64,000 nt of DNA, taken from Ianthella basta. Its lineage: Eukaryota; Porifera; Demospongiae; Verongiida; Ianthellidae. The stretch covers positions 2,932,879 to 2,996,878 of the forward strand of contig OZ025877.1 in assembly GCA_964019415.1 (NCBI GenBank), read 5' to 3'. The position numbers and the translations under genes were made by a program. Of the stretch, positions 11,759-38,300 are shown one piece after another; the first letter of the stretch is position 1, and the number at the start of each line of letters is the position of its first letter. Below the pieces are notes generated by a model that saw only the letters and a program-made list of their open reading frames with translations, searched no databases and had not been told where the DNA came from.

Positions 11759-13215
11759 TCACAATATGGAGCAACAACTTCCTTTGGACTGCAGAACAAA
11801 GAGATACAGGTGTGACTGTGAGGATGACTGCACTTCTGGCACACACACAAACTCCCTCTCTTCTCCTACCGCTCTCTTGCCCTCCCCTCCTTTCCCCTTC
11901 TTCCTGCCCTCCTCCTCCTCCTCCCCCTCTCACTCCCCTACCCTCTGCTTCCATTCTCCTTCCCCATGCCCTCTCCCTCCTCACCTCCTTGTAGAATGCC
12001 TTGGAGCTGACACTAAGGTGGTCTGTCTTATCAACCAGGTCATCCAACCTCTCTCCTCGTCTGAGAACAGCTTGGATGGTATCATGCTACAAGTGAAGGG
12101 TGGAACACGTTGGGTCAAGGATGGGTAGGTGGGGTGGAGGTAGTGATGGGGAGAGGTGATGGTGGGGGGAGGTGCTGATGGGGAGAGGTGATGGTGGGGA
12201 GAGGCGATGGCAATGGTTGAATTGTAGTGAAGGAGACACACTTAACGAATACATTCTACTCACTATGACAAATTTGGTCTCGTCGAGGTCATTCTGAACC
12301 TTCATTAGAGGGTCGGCCTCTTTGGGGTCCTTTAGCCGTGGGGTAGAAAGGAATAAGAGAAGAAAGGGAGAGGAGGATGCAGCACGATACAGTGCCAACA
12401 GCACAAGTACAATTTCACCATAAACTTGCACATACCATAACTGCATACAACATACAGGACTGTCATAGACACCTCTCAATTACCATGGGAGTGGCGCAAG
12501 TGTATCCCTTCTGCAACCCAACAGCAAATTGTCCCTCTTCAGAGGTGTATGTATGTAACTGTGCACACAGCTCAAACTACTCGTGTAATGTACACCACAG
12601 GGCAGGGATGGTGGGTATTGTCCACATCACATGTTGTTCTGAATAAGGAGGTTCTTACTGAACAAACCCCTATTCACACTAACATGACATTTGGTGCTAC
12701 AGTAGACACATCATTGTTGTATGGCCACTATTGCTACACACCATGCTATTAGCAGCACTCACTCACACACAACAGACAATTAGTGTACCTGGCCGGATGG
12801 TACTTTGAGAGGAGGTTATCCAAGGCAGGATAGGACAGGTCTCTGGAATGGAGTGAAGTGGAGGAAGAGGAAACAAAGAGCGACTATCATCTACACACCC
12901 ACACATGGGGCACACACAACTCACATCGGTTAAACTACACAACCTCTTTCATCTCTGCCTGCCCTCTCCCACCCCTCACTCCACCCCTCACCACCCAGCC
13001 CTCACTTTACCCCTCCCCCACCCACCCCTCACTCCACCCCCTCCCCCACCCTCACCTGCTGGCCTCCTTCCACGTTGCCTTGTTGGGGAAGTCCATCTCA
13101 AACTGATCCATGATCTTGTTGATGAGTGTGTAGCAGACCCGAGAGGGGTACTCCTGGTCGGACACCACCACACACGACAGCCCATCGGACCGGACATGCA
13201 CATGGCAGATGTACT
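11759..13215 (-). pseudogene. Truncated YKT6 duplicate (exons 3-7 only)
   Basis: Copies of YKT6 exon 3 (13056-13215), exon 4 (12789-12842), exon 5 (12264-12329), exon 6 (11985-12086) and exon 7 (11759-11788) are present with their splice sites. Exons 1 and 2 are missing because the duplication breakpoint lies in intron 2. Exon 4 is 54 nt instead of 46 nt: an 8-nt insertion near its 3' end puts exon 5 out of frame if the same sites are used. The remaining exons are nearly unchanged, so the relic is young. It is judged non-coding for a SNARE. Confidence 0.75.
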
Positions 13216-13910
13216 CTGAGGGGTGAGTAATAAGGAGTACAGCAGTGCCTTGATGGGGTGGGGCAGAACACTAGCGTTGTATACAATGTACTACAGCAAT
13301 GTGTAGACAACACCTCCCTGGCACCCACTCCTCACTCCACCCCCTTCCCTGCTATTCCTCCCTCCATCCCCTCCCCCACTCTGTCCTCATGCACTCCACC
13401 CACCCCTAACTCCTCCCTTTCCCCACCCACTCCTCACTCCGTTCACCCCTCTCTCCCACCCATCCCTCACTCCACCCCTACCCAACCCACCCCTAACTCC
13501 ACTCCTCTCCCAGCCACTCCTCACTTCAGCCCCTTTCTTTGGTGAAGGATTCTCAAGCATTAATCATGTATGCAGATCTAGAGTTTTCAGTAAGCACATG
13601 TAATGGTTCTGTCCCAAAAAGAACCTTCTTCAGCTACAAAATAATATCAATTGCACTTCCTGGATGTGGTTATGAATCCAAATTCCAACACAGTCTTAGC
13701 ATGTGCACGTCATTCCTATCACAGCAAAGAATTATTAATGAACATTGATAACTACAAAGAAAGCACACAGTTGTATGTAAAGCAAAGATGAGTTCACTAC
13801 ATGTTGACTACTTAAAGTTCCAGCACACACTTTCACTGCACTAGTTTGCAAAGGGAGCACACACTGTTAAACTGGCTGCACTTCTTGATGTAACATGTAC
13901 AGCCTTGCTC

Positions 13911-15224
13911 TCAGTTGATGAGTATCTCAAGTTGCTCTAATCCTATGTATTCAGTCCCAGAGACATGAGTATGGCACATCCTTATTTCAATGTCAGCACT
14001 TCCTTCCTGGCTCAGTGTGGTAGTGAACCATGGTCCACCACGATTGCAACAAGTACTCCCACTTGCACACCCCTGTGAGTCCCACAGCGGGTCAGCTAGG
14101 TACCACTGGGTTGTTGGACCACCACTACTTTTCCCTGATTCGCAGAAGTAATTATTTCCCACAAATGGAGGTGCAGAGGGACCAGGATAAGGGGCAGCAC
14201 AGGGACAGTTGCAGCAGTTATTGTTATGATCCTCTGAATATCCTACTGCAAATGTCCAGATGTGGTTACGAGGACTGCCATATGTCACAGACAGACCTGA
14301 TACATAGGCACTGTCCAGAGTAATTCGGCCAGCATGCTGGTAGTTGTAGAATGCATATGGTGCATAGTACTGGTATCCCCGAGCTCTTCCGCAGACTTTA
14401 GTGTAGGGTACCCCGTGTGCTGGGAAGGTGACTGAGGAGCAGTCATAAGTGCCAGAATGTGAACGGGTGCACATACGTGTGGATGAAGCGACAGTGTAGG
14501 TCAGCCCCTGAGGACAGGTATTGCTCGCATTAGTCATGTCAATATAAGCTGCCCTCATCCATCCTCCAGTGATGTCACCACAGTTATCGGTTTCCATCAC
14601 ACAATAGACCTGTACTGGTCCAGTTCCACGATTGACCCAATAGTATGCAGATGGAGCCATTTGGTTGCATTCATGTATCTCCTTGCAGGAGCCAGCAGGG
14701 TACTGTTCTGTATCACCGGGGCAGGTTAGGTTCAACTCTCTCCTAAGTTGGTCTAGAATTTCTTCCCTTAGTTGCTCAATAACATCATCAGGTACTGTAC
14801 CAGGTGGACCAGGTCTTCCATCCGACCCATTCCTACCATCCACTCCGTCTCTGCCATCTACTCCTGGTAGACCCATTGGTCCCTGTTCACCGTCAGTTCC
14901 ATTCATCCCCATCATTCCCTGTGGGCCGACTGGTCCAACTGGTCCCTGCAGCCCTGGAGCACCATCTGACCCATTTCTTCCATCTGCTCCTCTCTCACCC
15001 GTGAGTCCAGGTTCACCGGGGGCTCCATTATTGCCAGGTTTGCCAGGCAGTGCTTGAATAGTTGGGATAGAAGACCTCTTGCCGCAGACAGCCTGCGTGG
15101 TTTCCCCTCTGAGGAAGAGGACTGTGATTGAGCCCAGAACAAGTAGGAGCTTGACAGCAAACATGACTGGCAGTGCTCCGCTTGATAGTCTTAGATTAAA
15201 GCACCTAACTTGATTCTCCAACAC
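13911..15224 (-). CDS. Secreted collagen-like protein with C-terminal fibrinogen-related domain, copy 2
   Basis: Single exon, 437 codons, likely start at codon 21 (about 15164), with the same layout as copy 1: signal peptide, 28 Gly-X-Y triplets, short helix, FReD-like head. About 30 residues differ from copy 1, mostly in the linker after the collagen stretch and between codons 257 and 301, while the last 86 residues are identical. One extra residue (Thr) lies before the CPGD motif. The gene sits about 1.5 kb downstream of the YKT6 stop on the same strand; nothing suggests co-transcription. Confidence 0.85.
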   Translation of the reverse strand: MLENQVRCFNLRLSSGALPVMFAVKLLLVLGSITVLFLRGETTQAVCGKRSSIPTIQALPGKPGNNGAPGEPGLTGERGADGRNGSDGAPGLQGPVGPVGPQGMMGMNGTDGEQGPMGLPGVDGRDGVDGRNGSDGRPGPPGTVPDDVIEQLREEILDQLRRELNLTCPGDTEQYPAGSCKEIHECNQMAPSAYYWVNRGTGPVQVYCVMETDNCGDITGGWMRAAYIDMTNASNTCPQGLTYTVASSTRMCTRSHSGTYDCSSVTFPAHGVPYTKVCGRARGYQYYAPYAFYNYQHAGRITLDSAYVSGLSVTYGSPRNHIWTFAVGYSEDHNNNCCNCPCAAPYPGPSAPPFVGNNYFCESGKSSGGPTTQWYLADPLWDSQGCASGSTCCNRGGPWFTTTLSQEGSADIEIRMCHTHVSGTEYIGLEQLEILIN

Positions 15225-16053
15225 TTATTTCCCAGTCTGTTTTCCGGATTAGGCCATTAACTGCTGTGTTGTTCAGGTTGACCATCTGGGTTTTATACAT
15301 GTATGATACTGATGTTCCTATACTATACATTGTTGTATAAATTATACAAGTGTCACTATCACTACTGTGTATGCACACCGCCACATTATTCATATTCAGG
15401 TGTAATTGCACACACCAACACCTTGTTTGTATTCAGGTGTAATTGCTCATGTTACCACTTTGTATTTAACACTACCTATGTCTGCAAGAGTTCGGCATGC
15501 ACAAACTCTACCAATCAGCCAGTAGCTGCACTGAGCTATCAAGTGCATGTGAAATGGCTTGACAACACACTTGGCTGGCAGTGTGTCATAACATATACAT
15601 TACAGTACCAGCAACAAAACTATACAACTTTAGCATACTGGATTGCCCAACACTTATTCTACCTCAGCTGTTATCAGGTAATGGGTACACAGTGACCTGT
15701 CTAAGACAGCCACCAGTGGGTCAGTTGTAGCTGACCTTTATAGAGAGGTGGCTGCTCTACAGAGGTAGATTGCAATGTTAACTTTATTTGGGGCTAGGTT
15801 GGCTGGTTGTTTAAGGGGGTGGCTGCCTAACACAGTGACCATCTTACTGTATGTAGACAGGTTCCACTGTACATACCTCTGTTATTTATGTTTATGCAAT
15901 GACACTGTGGTGTTCCTTCAGTATGCCATCTTCAACTTCACTGTAGCTACAGTGACATATAAGCATGTTACCATCATTGTTATGTAATCCACACATGTAT
16001 ACTCCTCCACATTTCTTAAAAGGTGTTACATGCCCAAATTACCACAGGAAGTT

Positions 16054-16157
<104 letters not shown>

Positions 16158-16384
16158 CGTAAGTCTTTGTAGTTTTGAGTGGTCATGACACATGAGTTGT
16201 GAACATGCATCTCATCAAACTATATCTACTGCCCATCACTGTACAGGATCATACTTGAATGGCTGCAGACCTTTCAGCGGTACTAGAGTCAAATGCATGG
16301 CAATATACGTACTTGTAATGTATCCAACTTTAGATCTCCAATTTGCCATCTGTACACATACATATGCATACAGCAGTTTGTCCC

Positions 16385-16471
16385 TAGTCTCATTCCCAGA
16401 TCACTTCAGGCCACCATTTTGACAAAGGCTTGGAAGCCATTTTTGTGGAAGTTAGGCTGGGTACGTGGCTA
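16385..16471. mobile_element. Miniature TAGYC-ended element (copy 2 of duplication)
   Basis: Same element as 11367-11453, carried along by the segmental duplication, so its insertion predates it. Confidence 0.5.
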
Positions 16472-16776
16472 TCTAGTCCCCAGCGCACCTCTGACCACCA
16501 TTTTGAAACTGCCCTTTCAAAGTGGAGATAATCATACGGTCCTAAAAGTCATGCACGTGACAAACCCACTCAAATAGTACATCAAAGTGCGCATTACAGT
16601 AACAGTACTGTAGTGTGGCGCTGTACAAGATTTGGGATATAAGGATTGAGTGGACATGCAGACATTCCTTAAGTGCAATAAAGAAAACTGTAATAAATAC
16701 ATATGTAGAGCTTACATTTTGTTTGCATAAAGGTACTTTGCATGCATGTGTACAGGAGTGTTGTGCTCAATGGACA

Positions 16777-19526
<2,750 letters not shown>

Positions 19527-19658
19527 CTTGACTGACGCTGCACAATGTAATATTTGGCATTTTATATGCATAGCTCCGCATACTTTACAATTGTAATTCA
19601 CTTAATGACTAAGTCCCATTCCAAGATCAACATTGTGAACCAGACCTGAGCAACAAAA
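19527..19658. promoter_or_regulatory. Putative bidirectional promoter between YKT6 and ARMH3
   Basis: Only 132 bp separate the two start codons, which point away from each other, so both 5' UTRs and a shared core promoter must lie here or overlap the first exons. A TTTTATATGCAT stretch near 19560 is the only TATA-like string. No other motif is claimed. Confidence 0.6.
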
Positions 19659-31515
<11,857 letters not shown>

Positions 31516-31810
31516 CATGCCTTGCCAGCACAACTCACTGACATGTGCATCCTATAACATTTGCATGCTTTTACTTGAATGTCATTGCATGTTAAAACTA
31601 TAGCTTGCACTTTTATATTGCAAGGCTAAAGTGGGTAATGCATGGGTTAGTGGAATGAAGTGATACAAAGGAACAATTGCGCTGCAGCTGAATGCATGCT
31701 TTCGCATATGGACGAGGTCGACGACCTTCCGTGTGCGTATGCAGAGTCATTATTATGGTAGAACTGTACCCATCTTGTTCAACAATGTACAGCGTGAGGG
31801 GAATTCAGGT

Positions 31811-31820
31811 GGGGCTTTCC
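31811..31820 (+). promoter_or_regulatory. kappaB-like site upstream of the PARP14-like gene
   Basis: GGGGCTTTCC fits the Rel/NF-kappaB consensus GGGRNNYYCC exactly. It lies about 180 bp upstream of a TATA box and 500 bp upstream of the start codon. A 10-bp match can occur by chance. Confidence 0.35.
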
Positions 31821-31989
31821 CTTACGGTGGCTCGCTCGCGCTACAAAAACAATGACTAACGGTTCCGGTTTGCATCCTGTTGGGGTCATGTGGACGTGAT
31901 GCATGGGTATCAGCCGCTCCGGTTTACATACGGCGAAGAGGGAGAATTCGAGGAACTGTCCCTTCCCAGTATGCTGAGTCACGATCGCC

Positions 31990-31996
31990 TATATAT
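31990..31996 (+). promoter_or_regulatory. TATA box of the PARP14-like gene
   Basis: TATATAT in a GC-richer setting (GATCGCCTATATATTTGC). A start site near 32020 would give a short non-coding first exon, then an intron ending at the TTCTTGCAG acceptor (32267). Confidence 0.5.
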
Positions 31997-32277
31997 TTGC
32001 TACCAGCTGCTAAAAGACACCCGTAGCGCGCAGGTTCTCAACATTGCGCAGATGCTCCGCTGATGGTACGTATGTGACTTGAGGTAAGTCTTTGCAAGGC
32101 CATCTATGTCACTGTCAGCGCAATCGTACATTTTGTGCTCTTCTACGCGTCATTGCATCACTACAATATATACTGCCATGATGCATTGATTGGTGTCTGT
32201 CCGTGCATACATGCAGTGAACGACGTACTGCGTATCACACACTCGATCTTCTTTCCTCTTCTTGCAGGTATTCGCGT

Positions 32278-32301
32278 ATGGTTGCGCAGCGTAGCATGTG
32301 A
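32278..32301 (+). promoter_or_regulatory. Short upstream ORF in the 5' leader of the PARP14-like mRNA
   Basis: After the leader acceptor at 32267 the first ATG (32278) opens a 7-codon frame, MVAQRSM, ending in TGA at 32299. The main ATG follows 11 nt later at 32313. Such an arrangement usually lowers initiation at the main start. Confidence 0.5.
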
Positions 32302-32312
32302 CTGAATTTGCC

Positions 32313-35300
32313 ATGGGGACTAAAGACCTTTACTACATTAGGGTTTCCGGAATTCAGCCTGACTGTACCGATGACGACATCGCAGCACACTTCCAGGGAG
32401 CTCGGTGTGGATCAGGGACTGTGCAGAAAGTGACTGCCAATGCCATAGATGATGATGCAAATAGTACTGCAGTGCTTGTTGGAATTGAAGGGCTGGATGC
32501 CAAAGCATGTGAGCCTTTATATTATAATTCAGACACCTTTTCTTTTAAGTGTGTGCTTTATAATTAGATTGCGCATACTACATACATATCTAAAGCATAC
32601 CTGCATGTATCTTCTGAACCATTGCACATGTACAGGCAATTTGTTCATACTCCAAAGTATAATGCATAGTGTCTTATATCACTCTATAGGATGCAACTCT
32701 TACATGCTTAAATCAATGCTATTCAATTCATGCATTGGAGCGGGGGCAGGATATATACCTAGGTGGTAATCACATATTATTGGAGAGAGTCAATCAATTA
32801 TTGCCGAATATCTATTATACTAATTATTATCTTAACTTACTATCCCCAATGTGCTACTGTGCTGCTAGCGTTGTACTGTCTCATATATTATTGAAAAAAT
32901 TCAACTCGTACCTGCATAATATTATGTGCATACATACTCTAAAGAGGTCTTACATTTTTACAACAGCACTTAACCCAGTTATTTGTGCAAAATTTCAGAG
33001 GTGATAGTATTTCAGTCTATCATAATTACCATTATAATAGTTATGATTTCATTCTTCATTGTGTGTATGTGCGTACAGGTGCAAAATTGCACAGAGGGAT
33101 TCACAAAATTAATGGCAAAAAGGTAAAAGTTGAGAAAGCTGAGCCGCCATCATCAAATCTTCACAAGAAGAAAGCATTAGAGAATGGAACCTGTCATGTA
33201 ACTCCTCCAAGTAGCGCCAACAGCTCCATGGTAGCAAAGCCTGTGCGTCCTCAATCTGTATCTTCATTGCAGACCAGATCAGCCGCTTCTAAGCCATTTC
33301 AGTGTACCAGAGATTATCAAAGCAAGGATATACCACTTGCTACACAGAGGAGCAACCAACATTCCACAGCATTTTCAAAGGCTATGCAGAAGAGATTGCA
33401 GTCTGCAAATGGACTGACCATAGACATTTATACCAAAAGGCAGCTGTCCTCAACTGAAGATGAGGTGACACTGTCTACAGTGGTACATGTGAAAGGAGTG
33501 GATGGATTGACAGAGTTACATTTGGAAGTAGCATTTGATGATCGTGAACAAGGAGGAGAAATTGAAGAAATTGTTTGGAAAGACGATGTAGCTCTTGTTA
33601 CCTTCAAAAATGCTAAAGGTGTGTGCATGCACATAGGAATATTTGTGTAGTACAATCTATAGTGTTAAAATGTATGTTGCAGTATGTGGCACATGACCAG
33701 TTAATTCCCCATGCATACATGTTTGACTTAATTGTTCAACAATTCCTGGTGTCTCTCTTGCAGAAATACATAAGGCTAATAACTAATGCATAAGCACAAT
33801 TTTGCCTTGATCTTACTCCTTACTCTGTTTGACAATGACAATGTATCACCTGTATGTAAACGTACATGCCCAACCATAGCACATTACTACAACTACAATA
33901 ACACGATTATATAACATAGTGTTCAGGGAACTCCAAGTAACTATACATGTTTTCCAATACCAATTGTACTTGTGCAGCTTCAGCTAGAGTGGCAGCAAAA
34001 GGTACCTGGGAAATAATGGGGAGATCCGTCAAGGTCTCCCTTCACCAGCGAGAGCCTGATCCACTGGAGAGCATCCTTGCCGAGTACACTGTGCACAATA
34101 CCCTAGTGCTCAAGGGACTGCTGAATACAGTTTCTGATGATCATCTAAGCCTTCATCTGGAGAGGGAAACAGGAATGAAGAAAGATTGTGGGGATTACAA
34201 ATTGGATCGCAAGGAAGAAGTAGCTCTGATGATGTTGTCCAGGAGTAAGTTGTGCTAGGAACCCACTGTATACAACTGTGCGTGACTTCACTGCTTTGTA
34301 TGAGAGACATTACAGTCTATACACAGTCTTCCAAGCTACAGCATTATATTCTCATACACTCCATTATGTATGCCATCAATACTAATAACACAACAATTGA
34401 ATGTTGTTATGATTAGTATAATTGTATACTGTCATGCAGGAAATGCCGAGGATGTATTTCAAAAATTATCTTCTTCCACTCTCCCACTGGTTGAAAAGAT
34501 CAATTCTATGCTCACAGTGGAACGTGTATCTCCTGTGGATACTATCCTGTTTGAAGGCATCGATCTCAAGGATGATAAGTGTGACGAGAGATTTCTTACA
34601 ATGTACTTCAGAAACAAGACGAAATCAGGTGCTGGAGTGAAAGCAACTGTGATGGTCACTGGAAAAGGACAGGCTGCTGTTACCTTTGAAGATGTTACTG
34701 GTCAGTGTATTTTCAGTAAAGAATAAGGAGAGCATGTAGATGCCATGCTGATGTCATTAACCATACATGCATGATACAAAAACTGTCCATGTGAACTCAA
34801 CCGGGTTCATGATCAGGCAAACAGGTTTCTTATCCAGATTGTATCCGGATTGAAGCTGGTTCTAGTTGTCCGTGTGAAAAGGGTCCTAGGGTTCTTATAC
34901 CTACCTATACAGTTTCATCAATTTATGCTTTCAGCTAACTTAGTTATCTACACATTGGCTATACGTATATACTACAGCATAATTACACTGTGCATAATTA
35001 GGCATGTTGCAACCTAGTTGTTGAGAATAGACACTTCCTTTGCTTGCAGTGATCTGGCGCGTTTTGTCCCACAACCATGCCAAGGTACTGGGGCAAAAGA
35101 TATCGGTGAAGCTGTATCACCCGATTTTTAGCGATTGGTTCAAAACTGATGGAATATGCGTCAGACAGCCACAGCGTGTAAATCCCAAGCATCACGAGCA
35201 GTTTATAGTGTATGTCACGGCCGCTGTTCTCCAGCACCTCAAGAGGAATAATTACCTCATGAACCTACTGAATGAGAACCTGCAGCTAAATGACACTTGT

Positions 35301-38300
35301 GCTAAAGCCACACTCTGTGAACAGGGCATTTCTGTGGTTCCAACTCTTGGCAGTGAATGGAATAAGCAGTGGGCTACTCAGTGCCAGAAAATAGTTAATA
35401 GCTTTTTGGCCACTATCAATGAGTTGCCCCTTGATGTGCCACCATGTGTCATGGACAAAGTGTATCCTGTCATCATGGCCCAGGTTCACAACCCAAATGT
35501 CACCATCTCTCCGTCTGGGAGTGGAGACCAGGTAGTCATGATTGGCAGAACCTCTGATGTAGAGGAGTTGAAGGCACAAGTGATGAAAATTATCTATGAG
35601 AACTTAGACACAAGAAGGGAAATGACTCTTCCTCTTCCCACATTGGTGCTCATCGATCAGTGTGTAGGCCATCGGCTGAAGGATGCACACAAGAATGTGC
35701 TCTTTGAGACAGACCTTCAAAGTAGAAGGATTCAAGTTAGTGGTAAAGATGCAAGCTGTGATAGGTTCTTGCAAGACGTCCGGAAATTACACACTGAGAT
35801 AATTGATATTAACTTGGGAGAGGAAGCTGTTCGTCTACTAGCAAATGGAGGTGGAAAGGTCCTTAGTAGCAAGATTAGTGAGCAGTCAGTTGGTCACTAC
35901 TTTACAAATGTTTATGGAGGTCTACCCTCTAGTGATGTAGCAGAAGTCACTGGCCTCTGCCTTGTCAGTGAAAATAAAGAGAAAATGAATAAAGCAGCCC
36001 ACACTCTGCAGAGCACCATTGTTACTAAACGTGTTGATGTTCCTGAGGAGTTTAAGCACACTGTACGCAGTGAGGCATGGGTTACAATGAGAAGACAAAT
36101 TGAGAGTGCCTACTTTGCTCGCCTGTCTCCACAACTGGAACAGAAAACGCTTGTCCTTACATGTGATGTCATGCAAGCAGAGCAGATCAAAAAGGAACTG
36201 AAGCAGTTTATACATGACAAGTGCTACGAGGACAGCACCATTGAATTTGAGTGTTTGCAGTGGGAGTATCTGGAGAAGTACAACAATGAGTGGGTTCAAC
36301 TTGTGAGAGAATTGAAAGCTAGTAGGCTGAGATTTCAGCTTCCAGAGATTCATGGGAAAGGGCCAGTAGCAGTCAACATATCGGGTGAAGCTACTCTTGT
36401 TGCTAATTTCGTGCATCGTATGCATAGGCTTCGCAATGGTATTCATTCTGGAAGACAAGTTATTTCCAAGCCTGGTGTCGTGAAGTGCTTTAAGACAACC
36501 TCAGGGCGAAATGCTTTGAAGGGAATTGCTGCTAGCCAGCAAGCGGTAGTAGAAGTCTTCAATCCAAAAGAAGAAGCTGAAGAGGCTTCAAAGATGGTAA
36601 CTACGAGCTCCAAACATCGCAAGATTTGCCATGGGACAACAGATGATGGCACAATAGTAAACATCATGCAGGGTGACTTAACAGATTTTTCAGTAGATGT
36701 GATAGTTAATGCAGCCAATGAGAGGCTTAAACATACTGGCGGCATTGCTGGTGTGATATCCAGGAAAGGTGGGCCAGAGGTCCAAAGAGAATCTGATGAT
36801 TTCATCAAGAGCTCTGGAGAGTTGAACACAGGGGATGCTGTTCTTCTCAAAGCTGTAGGCACCTTACCCTGCAAAGCAATAGTTCATGCAGTGGGCCCTC
36901 GTTGGAATGGAGGCCATGCCCATGAAGAAGCTTACCTTGCCAAGGCAGTTCGTAACAGCCTTGTGGAAGCATCGAAGCACAATTACACATCAATTGCTTT
37001 TCCAGCCATCAGTTCAGGAATATTTGGTGTCCCTGTAGACATTTGTGCTAGGGCAATGATGCAGGGGATCAAAGATTTTTCTGCAATGGGGCAGCCACTA
37101 CAGCTCCATTCCATCGCTATCATGCTGTACCAAGATGAGCACATCAGCTCATTTACACAAGCTGCCAGAAGCTCTCTACACAGCTTTACCCACACAAAGA
37201 CAGAAGGGAGTCGAAAAGTGCCACCACCTGCCTCATTTCACAACTTCACTACTTTATCTAGTCCGAAGCAGCAGTCATCAGTGGTGCAAGCATCACAAGC
37301 CTTGGAGCTGAAGACAGGTTCCCTCACTTCATTTCGGGTGAGTGTGTGCAGTATAATGTGGGATGTACTCCTGCATTATACTGTATAATATATTATATGC
37401 ATAATTGCACATACACTGATATCGATAGTGTATTATACTTGGTGAATACCCACTCTTGAATGGGGTAGATTCACAGCCTGTTGCATTTTGCAATTTATAT
37501 AGTACTTGTGCATTATAATAAGATAACTGTTGCAATAATCTGCAGTTGCCATATTGTTTTCTTTAGGCTGATGTGTATGTGAACACTGCTCACAACAAGT
37601 TGGATCTAAATCATGGTGCTGTGGCTCACAGCCTCCTCAAGGCAGGTGGCTCTACTATCCAGGATGAGTGTAACCGTGTAGTGGCCAGTCGAGGGACAAT
37701 CGCATACTGGGACATTGCTACCACTACCGGAGGGAGATTGCAGTGCCAACACATTATCCACACAGTTGGAGAGCAATACAAACATGCAACTGGCAGTAGT
37801 GAGAAGGTAATTGAAGGGTACACGTGCATGGTCATACATGTACCTTAGTCTGGCTTGCTATCCCTTGCTTTCCTGCCCCCAATTATGCATAGTCGGGGGC
37901 AGGAAGTATATAGGGGATAGCGAGCCAGACTAACATGTGTTATATATTATACTGTATATGTCTGCATGAATATGAGTCTGGATCAGATCAGCAAAATTGT
38001 GTATTATAAGGCTCTGAAATTAATGTATTGCTGATTAGTATAATATTATTATACTTTGCTCATCAGTATCCATGTATAGGACAACATACGTTTAAATAGT
38101 CTCTGTTTTGGGTGCTACTGATTGGTAGCATTCAATCACTGATTCTGAAAGCTTGTTATGTGATGAGGAATGTGCATGCACAATCATGTACATTAACATA
38201 ATTATGTGTATAATTTTATACACTTCTGCAGAATATGGAGTCCATGATTACTAAAGTGATGCAAGAATGTGACCGCCTCAAAGCCACATCAGTGGCATTT

